Shown: one piece after another, positions 25,930-34,967 of the stretch
How positions within the stretch are numbered: position 1 is the stretch's first letter
Layout: the number at the start of each line of letters is the position of its first letter
Source: Pseudomonas sp. MWU13-2105
GTDB taxonomy: Bacteria > Pseudomonadota > Gammaproteobacteria > Pseudomonadales > Pseudomonadaceae
NCBI RefSeq assembly: GCF_023242315.1
Contig: NZ_JALLIY010000002.1
Span: 1 to 64,000, forward strand
Direction: 5' to 3'
DNA length: 64,000 nucleotides
The notes under the pieces: model-generated
What the model saw: the letters and a program-made list of their open reading frames with translations, nothing else
What the model was told of the DNA's origin: nothing
The model's database searches: none
Translations under genes and position numbers: made by a program

Positions 25930-27057
25930 GTGAGCGAAACAGCCTTGCCCAAAGAACAAGCCCAACCGGTGGGCGATACCCCGGTTCAACCGCCGGTGAC
26001 GCCCGTGGCGCGCCGTGGCAATGGCCTGGCGCTCCTCGCCTTGTTGCTCGGCGCCGCCGGCGCGGCGGCGGGTGGCTGGGGTGTCTGGCAGGTGCGCAAC
26101 CTGCAAGCCAACCATCAACAGCAGACCGGGCAGTTGCAGGACCTGGGCAGCCAGGCGCAGTCCCTCAAATTGAGCGAACAGCAGTTGGCCGCGCGCCTGG
26201 ATCAGCTGCCGGGTGCCGGCGAGCTGGAGGAACGCCGGCGCCTGGTGACGCAACTGCAGGGCGATCAGCAGCGCCTCAGCCAGCGCGTGGAGAGCGTGCT
26301 GGGTGCCAGCCGCAAGGACTGGCGCCTGGCCGAGGCCGAGCACTTGCTGCGCCTGGCCAGTCTGCGCTTGTCGGCCTTGCAGGACATCAGCAGCGCCCTG
26401 GCCCTGGTGCAGGGCGCCGACGATATCCTGCGCGAACAGAACGACCCGGGCTCCTTTGCCGCCCGCGAGCAGGTGGCCAGGAGCCTGGCGGCGCTGCGTA
26501 GCACCGAGCAGCCGGATCGTACCGGCCTGTTCCTGCAACTGGGCGCCTTGCGTGACCAGCTGACCCAGCTCAACGAGCTGGCGCCGGAGTACAAGGATCG
26601 CGGCGACTCCTTGCTCGGTCTGACCGTCGACGGCGATGGCGCCAGCCGTTGGGCTGTGTGGTGGGATGAGATTTCGCGTTATGTGCGCATCGACTTCAAT
26701 GCCAACAAGAACATCCGGCCGTTACTGGCCGGGCAGAGCCTGGCGCAGGTCCGCCTGGCCCTCGGCCTGGCCCTGGAGCAAGCCCAGTGGGCCGCCTTGA
26801 ACGGTCAGGCCGGAGTCTACAGCCAGGCGTTGACCGAGGCCCGCGACGTGCTGACCGGCAGCTTCAACCCGGACAACCCGCAGAGCAAGATCATGATCGA
26901 GCGCCTGGCCGAGCTGAGCAAACAGCCGGTGACCGTGGTCACGCCGGACCTGGCCGGGACCCTGGCGGCGGTGCAGGCCTATCTCGAGCGGCGGCATGTA
27001 GAGATCGAGACCCCGGTCAGCCCGAGCGCGACCCCGGTCGAGGGGACCAGCCCATGA
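25930..27057 (+). CDS. hemX: HemX, membrane-anchored protein of the haem operon
   Basis: 375 aa. Despite the frequent name uroporphyrin-III C-methyltransferase, it has no SAM-binding methylase motif. It has a cytoplasmic Pro-rich N-terminus, one transmembrane helix (GLALLALLLGAAGAAAGGWGVW, about residues 32-55), then a long coiled coil (Gln/Leu-rich, to about residue 125) and a helical domain. Role in haem synthesis is inferred from the operon. The start is GTG 25930; overlaps hemY by four bases. Confidence 0.9.
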   Translation: MSETALPKEQAQPVGDTPVQPPVTPVARRGNGLALLALLLGAAGAAAGGWGVWQVRNLQANHQQQTGQLQDLGSQAQSLKLSEQQLAARLDQLPGAGELEERRRLVTQLQGDQQRLSQRVESVLGASRKDWRLAEAEHLLRLASLRLSALQDISSALALVQGADDILREQNDPGSFAAREQVARSLAALRSTEQPDRTGLFLQLGALRDQLTQLNELAPEYKDRGDSLLGLTVDGDGASRWAVWWDEISRYVRIDFNANKNIRPLLAGQSLAQVRLALGLALEQAQWAALNGQAGVYSQALTEARDVLTGSFNPDNPQSKIMIERLAELSKQPVTVVTPDLAGTLAAVQAYLERRHVEIETPVSPSATPVEGTSP

Positions 27058-28277
27058 AGCGTTTCTTCCTGATCCTGTTGCTGGTCGCCGCCATTGCGGC
27101 GGGCCTCGGCTATGCGATCTCGCGGCACGCGGGCTACGTCCTGATCGCCTATGACAGCTTCCGTTACGAATCGAGCCTGTGGGCGTTCCTGGCCGTGTTG
27201 CTGCTGGCATGGCTGCTGCTGTGGCTGGTGAAATTCCTCGTCGGGTTGGTGACCACCTCCGGTTCCGTGGCCAATCCCTGGTCCCGGCGCAATCGCAGTC
27301 GGCGCACCCAGGTGGCCATCGAACAGGGCCAGATGGACCTCGCCGAGGGCCGCTGGGCCAGTGCCCAGCGCCATTTGCAACGGGCCGCCGAAGCCGAGCG
27401 CCAGCCGCTGTTGTACTACCTCGGCGCGGCGCGGGCGGCCAACGAACAAGGCAAGTACGAGGAGTGCGACAGCCTGCTGGAACGCGCCCTCGACCGCCAG
27501 CCCCAGGCCGAGCTGGCGATTGCCCTCAGTCACGCGCAATTGCAAGTCGACCGTGGTGACAGCGACGGGGCGTTGAATACCCTGCAAGCCATGCATGAGC
27601 GTCATCCCCACAGCATCCAGGTCCTGCGTCAGTTGCAACGCCTGTATCAGCAGCGCGGCGACTGGTCGGCGCTGATCCGCCTGTTGCCGGAATTGCGCAA
27701 GGACAGGGTGCTGGCCAAGGCCGAGTTGGCCGAGCTGGAGCGCCGTGCCTGGGGTGAGAACCTGAGCCTGGCGGCCCAGCGCGAAGAGGGCGAAGCGGGC
27801 CTGCAGGCGCTGGAGCGGGCCTGGCAACAATTGAGCTCGGCGCAGCGCCAGGAGCCGCCATTGGTGCTGGCCTATGCCGAGCAACTGCGCCAGCTGGGCG
27901 CCGACGCCCAGGCCGAAGCAGCGCTGCGCGAGGCGTTGAAGCGCCAGTACGACAGCCATCTGGCGCGGTTGTACGGCTTGTTGCGTGGTCGTGACCCGGT
28001 CCGGCAGTTGCAGACCGCGGAAGGTTGGTTGAAAGACCATCCGGAGGATGCCGGCCTGTTGCTGACACTGGGACGCCTGAGCCTGCAGAACAGTCTGTGG
28101 GGCAAGGCCCGCGACTACCTGGAAAGCAGCCTGCGGGTGCAGCGCCATCCTGAAGCCTGTGCGGAGCTGGCGCGTTTGCTCGCCCAACTGGGTGATGCCG
28201 AGCGCAGCAACCAGCTGTTCCAGGAAGGCCTGGGCCTTTTGGACAAGCGTTTGCTGGCCTCGCCGCTGCCGGTGTAA
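27054..28277 (+). CDS. hemY: HemY, TPR membrane protein of the haem operon
   Basis: 407-aa inner-membrane protein: two N-terminal transmembrane helices (FFLILLLVAAIAAGLGYAI; LWAFLAVLLLAWLLLWLVKFL), then tetratricopeptide-like repeats to the C-terminus (GRWASAQRHLQRAAEAE; GKYEECDSLLERALDRQP). In gammaproteobacteria this HemY is not protoporphyrinogen oxidase but a scaffold-like protein of late haem synthesis. ATG 27054 overlaps the hemX stop (ATGA). Last gene of the coupled hem block; dsbB follows after 225 bp. Confidence 0.92.
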   Translation: MKRFFLILLLVAAIAAGLGYAISRHAGYVLIAYDSFRYESSLWAFLAVLLLAWLLLWLVKFLVGLVTTSGSVANPWSRRNRSRRTQVAIEQGQMDLAEGRWASAQRHLQRAAEAERQPLLYYLGAARAANEQGKYEECDSLLERALDRQPQAELAIALSHAQLQVDRGDSDGALNTLQAMHERHPHSIQVLRQLQRLYQQRGDWSALIRLLPELRKDRVLAKAELAELERRAWGENLSLAAQREEGEAGLQALERAWQQLSSAQRQEPPLVLAYAEQLRQLGADAQAEAALREALKRQYDSHLARLYGLLRGRDPVRQLQTAEGWLKDHPEDAGLLLTLGRLSLQNSLWGKARDYLESSLRVQRHPEACAELARLLAQLGDAERSNQLFQEGLGLLDKRLLASPLPV

Positions 28278-28400
28278 AAAGTCCTGGGCGACGGGGTGCG
28301 GCTGCAAGCATCCCGTCTTTGCGTATCAGGATGCTTCCCTTGCCCTGATGAAGTCTGATTCCTACTGTTGGATTAATGGTTTCATAGGATGTCTGTCGGT

Positions 28401-28424
28401 AATTCCTTACAGGCTTAAGGAATT
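28401..28424. promoter_or_regulatory. Perfect 9-bp hairpin upstream of dsbB
   Basis: AATTCCTTA, loop CAGGCT, TAAGGAATT. It sits between hemY and dsbB in a locally AT-rich stretch and has no T-run, so it is more likely an operator or an mRNA structure than a terminator. No known consensus recognised. Confidence 0.35.
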
Positions 28425-28502
28425 GTCTGCTCTGGCTCGCCTTGAAAGGGCCAAGGGCTTTCCTCTACCGTAACTGCCTGTCTCTCCTGTTACGGATAAG
28501 CC

Positions 28503-29018
28503 ATGTTCTTGGCCCGCTCACGTTCTCTGTTCTCCCTGGCCTTGTTGACAGGTGCCCTGGTCATGGGGGCGTCGCTGTACCTGGAGCGTGTGACCGGGCT
28601 GGAGCCTTGCTCGCTGTGCATCGTCCAGCGATTTTTTCTCGCGGGGTTCTGTCTGGTCAGCCTGACGGCGATGTTGCACGGTCCGGGTCGCATCGGGCGC
28701 TGGATCTATGGCGGCCTGAGTCTGTTGCTGGCCCTGGCCGGTGCCGCCACGGCGGCGCGGCAGGTCTTGCTGCAGCGAGTACCGGCCGAGCAGCTGATGA
28801 TCTGCCAGCCCGACCTGCATTGCCTGATCCAGCAGGTGCCGCCCCTCGAGGCGTTCAAACTGATGTTCCGGGCCACGGCCGAGTGCGCGCAGATCCAGTG
28901 GACCCTCTTCGACCTGAGCATTCCCGAGTGGAGCCTGCTGGCGTTCGTGGGCATGAGCCTGTTGATGATCTATCAGTTGGCGGGGCCGGATTCGGTCGCT
29001 GGCGGGACGCAGAAGTAA
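28503..29018 (+). CDS. dsbB: Disulfide bond formation protein DsbB (DsbH type)
   Basis: Inner-membrane quinone reductase (171 aa) that reoxidises DsbA. Four transmembrane helices; first periplasmic loop with the redox pair Cys36-Ser-Leu-Cys39; second loop with Cys101, Cys107 and Cys128, supplying the second redox pair. Pseudomonads carry two DsbB paralogues; the one downstream of hemY is often called DsbH. ATG 28503. Confidence 0.92.
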   Translation: MFLARSRSLFSLALLTGALVMGASLYLERVTGLEPCSLCIVQRFFLAGFCLVSLTAMLHGPGRIGRWIYGGLSLLLALAGAATAARQVLLQRVPAEQLMICQPDLHCLIQQVPPLEAFKLMFRATAECAQIQWTLFDLSIPEWSLLAFVGMSLLMIYQLAGPDSVAGGTQK

Positions 29019-29206
29019 CCGGCAGTCGTGCTCCGGATTAAACACTTGTATGAACTTTCTCTCCTGCGTACCTTGAAGCAGGTGTCGAGCGGGCATAATC
29101 TGGCCCGCATCGCGTTATCGCAATCAGCTTGTTCTGTTTGGCCAAGTCAGGAGCCTCGATGTGCTCGGGGTATCGGTCGGCATGACCCAGAAGGGAAGAG
29201 ATCACC

Positions 29207-29665
29207 ATGCTCGAAAGTTGTCGGAATGCTCAGGAACGCTGGGGTGGAGTGCATCTGCTGATTGATCGCTGGCTGAAGGAGCGTCACGAGCTCGTACGGG
29301 CCTACGACGCCCTCGGTGCCGAGCCGGGTACCCTGGCGCAGAATCCCAAGCCCTTGCAGGAATTCTGCGGTCTGCTGGTGGATTACGTATCGGCTGGCCA
29401 CTTCGAAATCTACGAGCAGCTGACCGGCGAGGCCAAGGCCTTTGGCGACAAGCGCGGCTTGGAGCTGGCCGAGACGATCTATCCGCGTATCGATGTCATT
29501 ACCGAGAAGCTGCTGGCCTTCAACGACCTGTGCGACGAAGGCCAGTGCGTGGCGCATAAATTCCAGGAGCTGGGTGGCCTGCTTCACGAGCGCTTCGAAC
29601 TGGAAGACTGCCTGATCGAGGTGCTGCATACGGCGCACAAGGAAAAGGCCGAAGCCCAGGCCTGA
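29207..29665 (+). CDS. algQ: Anti-sigma-70 factor Rsd/AlgQ
   Basis: 152-aa helical protein that binds the housekeeping sigma factor RpoD and frees core polymerase for alternative sigmas. In P. aeruginosa it affects alginate, Ndk and siderophore genes. Family sequences: [60 protein letters not shown]. Strong ribosome site AAGGGAAGAG before ATG 29207. Own promoter likely in the 188-bp gap after dsbB. Ends in a clear terminator. Confidence 0.95.
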   Translation: MLESCRNAQERWGGVHLLIDRWLKERHELVRAYDALGAEPGTLAQNPKPLQEFCGLLVDYVSAGHFEIYEQLTGEAKAFGDKRGLELAETIYPRIDVITEKLLAFNDLCDEGQCVAHKFQELGGLLHERFELEDCLIEVLHTAHKEKAEAQA

Positions 29666-29684
29666 TGCTGGTCGCTACACATGC

Positions 29685-29712
29685 AAACGGTGCGCTCAGG
29701 CGCACCGTTTTT
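29685..29712 (+). terminator. Rho-independent terminator after algQ
   Basis: AAACGGTGCG, loop CTCAGG, CGCACCGTTT, then TT; 10-bp perfect stem, 19 bases after the algQ stop codon. It lies in the convergent gap with the FKBP gene and could serve both strands. Confidence 0.92.
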
Positions 29713-29729
29713 CGTTATGGCGGCGACTC

Positions 29730-30395
29730 TCAGCCGGCCACGCCGAGCAGCTCGATTTCGAACACCAGGGGTGTGTAGGGGGCGATCAGGTCGCCGGCAC
29801 CGTCCGCGCCATACGCCTGCGCCGAGGGCAGCACCAAGCGCCATTTCGCACCCACCGGCATCTCTGGCAAGGCCGTGCGCCAGCCATTGATCACACTGTC
29901 CAGGCGAAACCACTGCGGCTGGCGGTTCTGATCGAACACCGTACCGTTGGGCAAGCGTCCGACATAGCGCACCTGGACCTTGCCGTTGGCCGCGACTTTT
30001 TCTCCGCTGCCCGGGGTCAGTTCGGTCATCAGGATACCATCGGCCAATTCGTGGACACCGGGCTTGGTCTTTTCTTCAGCGAGGAATTTTCGCTCAGCTT
30101 CTAGCGCAATTTCGCTCTGTGGTTTGTCTGTGTCCTGAGCGACCTGGGCATCATGCGCGATGAGAATCTGTTGGATGCGTTCGTCGGTCAAAGCCAGCGG
30201 CTTGCCCTGGTAGGCCTGCTTCAAACCGTCGAGCAGGGCCTTGATCTGCAGGTCCGGGGCATCCTGGCGCAGACGCTCGCCGAGACTGGCGCCGAGGCTG
30301 TAGGCAAGGTCGTGAGCGTCGTCGTTCACGACCTCCGGCGCGGCTTGCGCAAGCGGCCAGAACACACACAGTGACAGCAGAAAATAACGCGGCAT
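29730..30395 (-). CDS. FKBP-type peptidyl-prolyl cis-trans isomerase, exported
   Basis: 221 aa with a signal peptide (MPRYFLLSLCVFWPLAQA), an FkpA-type N-terminal dimerisation region (DLAYSLGASLGERLRQDAPD) and a C-terminal FKBP domain (VQVRYVGRLPNGTVFDQN, VINGWRTALPEMPVGAKWRL). Some active-site aromatics of FKBP12 are replaced, so activity may be low. Role: periplasmic protein folding. Start ATG 30395 with GGAGAG upstream. Lies between algQ and algP as in P. aeruginosa. Confidence 0.9.
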   Translation of the reverse strand: MPRYFLLSLCVFWPLAQAAPEVVNDDAHDLAYSLGASLGERLRQDAPDLQIKALLDGLKQAYQGKPLALTDERIQQILIAHDAQVAQDTDKPQSEIALEAERKFLAEEKTKPGVHELADGILMTELTPGSGEKVAANGKVQVRYVGRLPNGTVFDQNRQPQWFRLDSVINGWRTALPEMPVGAKWRLVLPSAQAYGADGAGDLIAPYTPLVFEIELLGVAG

Positions 30396-30568
30396 AAACA
30401 CTCTCCGACCTCAGGTGCAAGGGATTATGCCAGTGCTCCGGATGGGTTGCTGAAGAAGCATTTTTCAGCGCATGCAACGCAGGCCCTTCGATACTGTCAA
30501 CATGCCCTAGCGGCGGTAGTCCCAGAGGGCTAGTATGAGCCGCATTCACGTCAGTCAGGAGGTACACC

Positions 30569-31600
30569 ATGTCGGCCACCAAGAAGCCCGTAAATACTCC
30601 GTTGCATTTGCTCCAACAGTTGTCGGGCAGCCTGCTCGAACATCTGGAAACTGCTTGCACCCAAGCCTTGGCTGATGCTGAAAAACTGCTCGCCAAACTG
30701 GAAAAACAACGCGGTAAAGCTCAGGAAAAACTGCACAAGGCGCGCACCAAATTGCAGGACGCCGCCACTGCCGGAAAAGCCAAGGCACAAGCCAAGGCCA
30801 AGAGCGCGGTCGGTGAACTCGAAGAGTTGCTGGACAAGCTGAAAGCCAGCCAGTCGGACACCCGTGGCTACATCCTGCAACTCAAGCGCGATGCCCAGGA
30901 AAGCCTGAAACTGGCCCAGGGTGTTGGTCGTGTGAAAGAGGCCGTCACCAAGGCGCTGTCGACTCGCGCCGCCAAACCTGTCGCTGCTAAACCCGCTGCC
31001 GCCAAACCTGCCGCTGCCAAACCTGCTGCCGCGAAGCCCGCTGCCAAACCTGCTGCTAAACCGGCGGCTGCAAAATCCGCTGCTGCCAAGCCTGCCGCAA
31101 AAGTTGCTGCTGCCAAACCGGTTGCCGCCAAGCCAGCTGTCAAACCTGCCGCTGCAAAATCCGCTGCCGCCAAGCCTGCTGCCGCTAAGCCAGCCGCCAA
31201 ACCTGTCGCTGCTAAACCCGCTGCCGCCAAACCTGCCGCAAAAGTTGCCGCTGCCAAGCCGGCTGCCGCGAAGCCCGCTGCTGCCAAAGCTGCTGCCGCC
31301 AAGCCAGCCGCGAAACCTGTAGCTGCCAAAGCTGCTGCCGCCAAGCCAGCCGCGAAACCTGTAGCTGCCAAAGCTGCTGCCGCCAAGCCAGCCGCGAAAC
31401 CTGTTGTTGCCAAAGCTGCCGCCGCCAAGCCCGCTGCCAAGCCAGCCGCCGCAAAACCAGCAGCGGTAAAACCTGCCGTGAGCGCAGCCAAGCCGGCAGC
31501 GCCTGCCCAGATCGCGCCAGCTGCTGCGCCAACGGCTCCGGCTGCTCCGACCGCGCCAGCTGCCGTAGCACCTGCCGTAACCCCGAGCAGCGCTTCCTAA
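30569..31600 (+). CDS. algP: AlgP, histone-H1-like alginate regulatory protein
   Basis: 343 aa in two parts. Residues 1 to about 130 form a helical, Lys/Gln-rich coiled-coil region (LLQQLSGSLLEHLETACTQA; DAEKLLAKLEKQRGKAQEKL). Residues about 131 to 310 are tandem KPAA/KPVA-type repeats like the C-terminal tail of eukaryotic histone H1, followed by an Ala/Pro tail. It should bind DNA non-specifically; in P. aeruginosa AlgP is needed for algD transcription. The repeat DNA includes a 42-bp unit repeated three times, so length variation is expected. Start ATG 30569 with AGGAGG. The stop overlaps the convergent TIGR02444 gene by three bases. Confidence 0.94.
   Translation: MSATKKPVNTPLHLLQQLSGSLLEHLETACTQALADAEKLLAKLEKQRGKAQEKLHKARTKLQDAATAGKAKAQAKAKSAVGELEELLDKLKASQSDTRGYILQLKRDAQESLKLAQGVGRVKEAVTKALSTRAAKPVAAKPAAAKPAAAKPAAAKPAAKPAAKPAAAKSAAAKPAAKVAAAKPVAAKPAVKPAAAKSAAAKPAAAKPAAKPVAAKPAAAKPAAKVAAAKPAAAKPAAAKAAAAKPAAKPVAAKAAAAKPAAKPVAAKAAAAKPAAKPVVAKAAAAKPAAKPAAAKPAAVKPAVSAAKPAAPAQIAPAAAPTAPAAPTAPAAVAPAVTPSSAS
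31286..31411 (+). repeat. Three tandem 42-bp repeats inside algP
   Basis: Copies at 31286-31327, 31328-31369 and 31370-31411. The first two are identical; the third differs in two bases near its end (GTTGTT for GTAGCT). Each encodes 14 residues beginning KAAAAKPAAKPV. It is embedded in a longer, more diverged 12-15-bp repeat array at about 30970-31480. Confidence 0.92.
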
Positions 31601-32061
31601 GCCTGGCTCACCGCGACGCGCAGCTGCCGCAGCGCGTCGCTATTGAGCCGTGCGGCCTGGCGGGTGACAGCCTCCAGCCACGCGTCGAGATCTTCCGCCC
31701 CGACCTCTGGCCAATCCCGCGCCAGCGCTTCCAGGCGCTGCAATAGCTGTTGTTCGGCGGCCAGTTCCAATGCCTTGACCTGATCCCTCAGTACCTTCAA
31801 CTCGACGTCCTCCGCGGCCGCCGTGCGCCATTGCGTGCGTAACTGTCGCAGTGGTTGCACCACCTGCTCGTGCCAGGGCTCGGCGAGTGCCTGTAATTGC
31901 CGCGCGCGTCCGGCCTCGCAGCCTACCCCGCGCTGGCCCAGCCAGGCCGCGCAGAGCAGCAGGCAGACATTCGCCCCCTGCGCCTGCAGCGCCAGGCAGG
32001 TCTGTTCCACGCCGGGCTTGGCGTAAGTGTTCAGGGAAAACGTCCACAGGTCAGCATGCAT
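31597..32061 (-). CDS. TIGR02444 family protein (DUF2390)
   Basis: 154-aa conserved helical protein (ADLWTFSLNTYAKPGVEQTC; VCLLLCAAWLGQRG). The family is widespread in Pseudomonas, function unknown. Divergent from the ABC-F gene (50-bp gap) and convergent with algP, with a three-base stop-stop overlap. No signal peptide. Confidence 0.88.
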   Translation of the reverse strand: MHADLWTFSLNTYAKPGVEQTCLALQAQGANVCLLLCAAWLGQRGVGCEAGRARQLQALAEPWHEQVVQPLRQLRTQWRTAAAEDVELKVLRDQVKALELAAEQQLLQRLEALARDWPEVGAEDLDAWLEAVTRQAARLNSDALRQLRVAVSQA

Positions 32062-32111
32062 GGTGAGATCCGCGCCAGTTGCGAGGGAAGCTGGTAGACT
32101 CCGCCGCCATT

Positions 32112-34022
32112 ATGATTCGACTTCAGAACCTGACTTTACAGCGTGGCCCGCAACGTCTGCTAGAAGACGCCGAGCTGACCCTGCACGCCGGCCACAAAGC
32201 CGGCCTGATCGGTGCCAACGGCGCCGGCAAATCCAGCCTGTTCGCCCTGTTGCGGGGCGAGCTGCACCCGGACTCGGGTGATTGCTTCCTGCCGGCCGAT
32301 TGGCGTATCGCCCACATGCGCCAGGAGGTCGATACCCTCGAACGCCTGGCGGTCGACTACGTGCTCGATGGCGACGTGCGCCTGCGCCAGGTGCAACACG
32401 ACCTGGCGGCGGCCGAAGCGGCCCATGACGGTGCCGCCCAGGCCCGCCTGCACGCCGAGCTCGACAGCGCCGACGGCTACACCGCCGATGCCCGCGCGCG
32501 CAAGCTGCTGGCTGGGCTGGGCTTCACCAACGACCAGATGGACCATCAGGTCTCGGCGTTCTCCGGTGGCTGGCGGATGCGCCTGAACCTGGCGCAGGCG
32601 CTGATGTGCCCGTCGGACCTGTTGCTGCTCGACGAACCGACCAACCACCTGGACCTCGACGCGATCATCTGGCTGGAAGACTGGCTCAAGAGTTACCCCG
32701 GTACCTTGCTGCTGATCTCCCACGACCGTGACTTCCTCGACGAAGTGGTCGATCACGTGGCCCATGTCGACCAGCGCAAGATCACCCTCTACCGCGGTGG
32801 CTACACGGCCTTCGAGCGCGCCCGTGCCGAGCGCCTGGCCCAGCAGCAGCAGGCCTACGAGAAGCAGCAGGCGCAGCGTGCGCACATGGAAAGCTACATC
32901 GCCCGCTTCAAGGCCCAGGCCACCAAGGCCCGCCAGGCGCAGAGCCGGATCAAGGCCCTGGAGCGGATGGAAGAGCTGTCCGCGGCCCACGTCGATTCGC
33001 CGTTCGACTTTGTGTTCCGCGAGTCGCAGAAGATCTCCAGCCCCTTGCTCGACCTGTCGGACGCGCGCCTGGGTTATGGCGACAAGACCGTCCTGGAGAA
33101 GGTCAAGCTGCAACTGACCCCGGGTGCCCGGATCGGCCTGCTCGGCCCCAACGGCGCGGGCAAGTCGACGCTGATCAAGAACCTCGCCGGCGAGCTGTCG
33201 CCACTGGCGGGACGCATGACCCGCGGTGAAAACACCGTGGTCGGCTACTTTGCCCAGCACCAGCTCGACTCGCTGGATTCCAAGGCCAGTCCGTTGCTGC
33301 ACCTGCAACGCCTGGCGCCGACCGAACGCGAGCAGACCCTGCGTGACTTCCTCGGTGGTTTCGACTTCCGCGGCGCGCGCATCGACGAGCCGGTGCTGAA
33401 CTTCTCCGGTGGTGAAAAAGCCCGCCTGGCACTGGCCCTGATTGCCTGGGAGCGGCCGAACCTGTTGCTGCTCGACGAACCGACCAACCACCTCGACCTG
33501 GAAATGCGCCTGGCGCTGACCATGGCCTTGCAGGAGTTCAGCGGTGCGGTGCTGGTGGTCTCTCACGACCGTCATCTGCTCAAGAGCACCACCGATAATT
33601 TCTACCTGGTGGCTGACGGCAAGGTCGAAGAGTTCGATGGCGATCTGGAAGACTATGCGCGTTGGCTGATCGAATATCGCCAGCGCAATGCCCCGGTGAG
33701 CAATACGCCGGTCAATCTCGACAAGACCGACAAGAAGGCCCAGCGTCAGCAGGCCGCCGCGTTGCGTCAGCAACTGGCCCCGCACAAGCGTCAAGCCGAC
33801 AAGCTCGAAGCCGAATTGGGCAAGCTGCACGAGCGGCTGGCGAAGATCGAGGCGAGCCTGGGTGACAGTGCAATCTACGAAGCCGGTCGCAAGGATGAAC
33901 TGCGTGATCTACTGGCCGAGCAGGCCAAGTTGAAAGTGCGCGAGTCTGAGCTGGAAGAAGCCTGGATGGAAGCCCTGGAGCTGCTGGAAAGCATGCAGGC
34001 GGAGCTGGAAGCGCTGTCCTGA
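32112..34022 (+). CDS. ABC-F family ATPase (YheS/Uup type)
   Basis: Soluble protein (636 aa) with two ABC cassettes and no membrane domain, the ABC-F layout of ribosome-associated factors. Walker A motifs GANGAGKS (34-41) and GPNGAGKS; signature motifs FSGGWRMRL and FSGGEKARL; Walker B plus LLLLDEPTNHLDL in both halves. The linker is rich in Arg/Gln/Ala (ARAERLAQQQQAYEKQQAQR), the P-site tRNA-interaction region. The C-terminus is a coiled coil (from about 555). Length and order match YheS. Housekeeping role in translation is inferred; no sign of antibiotic-resistance type. Confidence 0.92.
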   Translation: MIRLQNLTLQRGPQRLLEDAELTLHAGHKAGLIGANGAGKSSLFALLRGELHPDSGDCFLPADWRIAHMRQEVDTLERLAVDYVLDGDVRLRQVQHDLAAAEAAHDGAAQARLHAELDSADGYTADARARKLLAGLGFTNDQMDHQVSAFSGGWRMRLNLAQALMCPSDLLLLDEPTNHLDLDAIIWLEDWLKSYPGTLLLISHDRDFLDEVVDHVAHVDQRKITLYRGGYTAFERARAERLAQQQQAYEKQQAQRAHMESYIARFKAQATKARQAQSRIKALERMEELSAAHVDSPFDFVFRESQKISSPLLDLSDARLGYGDKTVLEKVKLQLTPGARIGLLGPNGAGKSTLIKNLAGELSPLAGRMTRGENTVVGYFAQHQLDSLDSKASPLLHLQRLAPTEREQTLRDFLGGFDFRGARIDEPVLNFSGGEKARLALALIAWERPNLLLLDEPTNHLDLEMRLALTMALQEFSGAVLVVSHDRHLLKSTTDNFYLVADGKVEEFDGDLEDYARWLIEYRQRNAPVSNTPVNLDKTDKKAQRQQAAALRQQLAPHKRQADKLEAELGKLHERLAKIEASLGDSAIYEAGRKDELRDLLAEQAKLKVRESELEEAWMEALELLESMQAELEALS

Positions 34023-34053
34023 CGCGCCCAGCGACCTTAAGTCTGGTCGAAAT

Positions 34054-34188
34054 TTGTGGCGAGCGGGCTTGCCCGCGCTGGGGCGCGAAGCGGCCCTAAA
34101 ACAGGTGACCGCGCTCTGCCTGACACAATGAGGCGGCTGGTTTTAGGGCTGCTCCGCAGCCCAGCGCGGGCAAGCCCGCTCGCCACAA
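34054..34188. repeat. REPIN (paired inverted REP), GAGCGGGC type
   Basis: TTGTGGCGAGCGGGCTTGC on the left and its complement ending CGCTCGCCACAA on the right, with inner hairpins GGGGCGCGAAGCGGCCC and GGGCTGCTCCGCAGCCC. Loop about 50 bp, similar to the copies at 20475 and 62464. Confidence 0.9.
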
Positions 34189-34311
34189 GTCCGTGTCCGG
34201 TTTCAAATTGGATCAAGCCCAACGACATCTCTGGCCGACAAAAAACGATAGTCAATTTCACGCCCGCGGATTAGCTTAGAGGTTTGTTACAACTCTTATC
34301 CGAGGTGCGTG

Positions 34312-34944
34312 ATGCTGCTTGAGACATGGCTGGCCTTTTTTGCCGCGTGCTGGGTCATCAGCCTATCCCCGGGCGCTGGCGCCATCGCTTCGATGTCCAG
34401 CGGCCTGCAATACGGTTTCCTGCGCGGTTACTGGAACGCCCTCGGCCTGCAACTGGGGCTGGCGGCGCAGATCGCGGTGATTGCCGCGGGCGTCGGGGCG
34501 ATCCTGGCGGCATCTTCCTCGGCCTTCTATGCCATCAAATGGTTCGGCGTGGTCTACCTGGTGTACCTGGCGGTCAAGCAATGGCGCGCGCTGCCCAGCA
34601 ACATGGCCGAAGAGTCGGCGATTCGCCCGGTCGGCAAGCCGCTGACCTTGATGTTCCGCGGTTTCCTGGTGAACGTCAGCAACCCCAAGGCCCTGGTGTT
34701 CATGCTCGCCGTGCTGCCGCAGTTCATCGATCCCCACGCACCGCTGGTGCATCAGTACCTGATTCTCGGCGTGACCATGATTGCCGTCGATATGGTTGTC
34801 ATGGCCGGCTACACGGGCCTGGCGGCCAAGGTCCTGCGCCTGTTGCGCACGCCCAGGCAGCAGCGCCGGATGAACCGCACCTTCGCCGGTTTGTTCGTTG
34901 GCGCGGCGGGGTTCCTGGCGACCTTGCACAAGGCGGCCACCTGA
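34312..34944 (+). CDS. LysE family amino acid exporter
   Basis: Inner-membrane exporter (210 aa) of the LysE/RhtB superfamily. Six hydrophobic segments; N-terminal signature WVISLSPGAGAIASMSSGLQYG and the conserved LVNVSNPKALVFMLAVLPQF. The substrate is probably an amino acid or homoserine-like compound but cannot be named. A GTG directly before ATG 34312 is in frame, but the ATG fits the GAGG spacing better. Monocistronic, flanked by REP elements. Confidence 0.92.
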   Translation: MLLETWLAFFAACWVISLSPGAGAIASMSSGLQYGFLRGYWNALGLQLGLAAQIAVIAAGVGAILAASSSAFYAIKWFGVVYLVYLAVKQWRALPSNMAEESAIRPVGKPLTLMFRGFLVNVSNPKALVFMLAVLPQFIDPHAPLVHQYLILGVTMIAVDMVVMAGYTGLAAKVLRLLRTPRQQRRMNRTFAGLFVGAAGFLATLHKAAT

Positions 34945-34967
34945 GTTTCAGCGTTGCCTGATCGGAC

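Noticed and set aside
30868..31491. 207-codon Ala/Gly/Leu-rich frame opposite the algP repeats
   Set aside because: It only mirrors the KPAA repeat codons on the other strand; no start signal or family.
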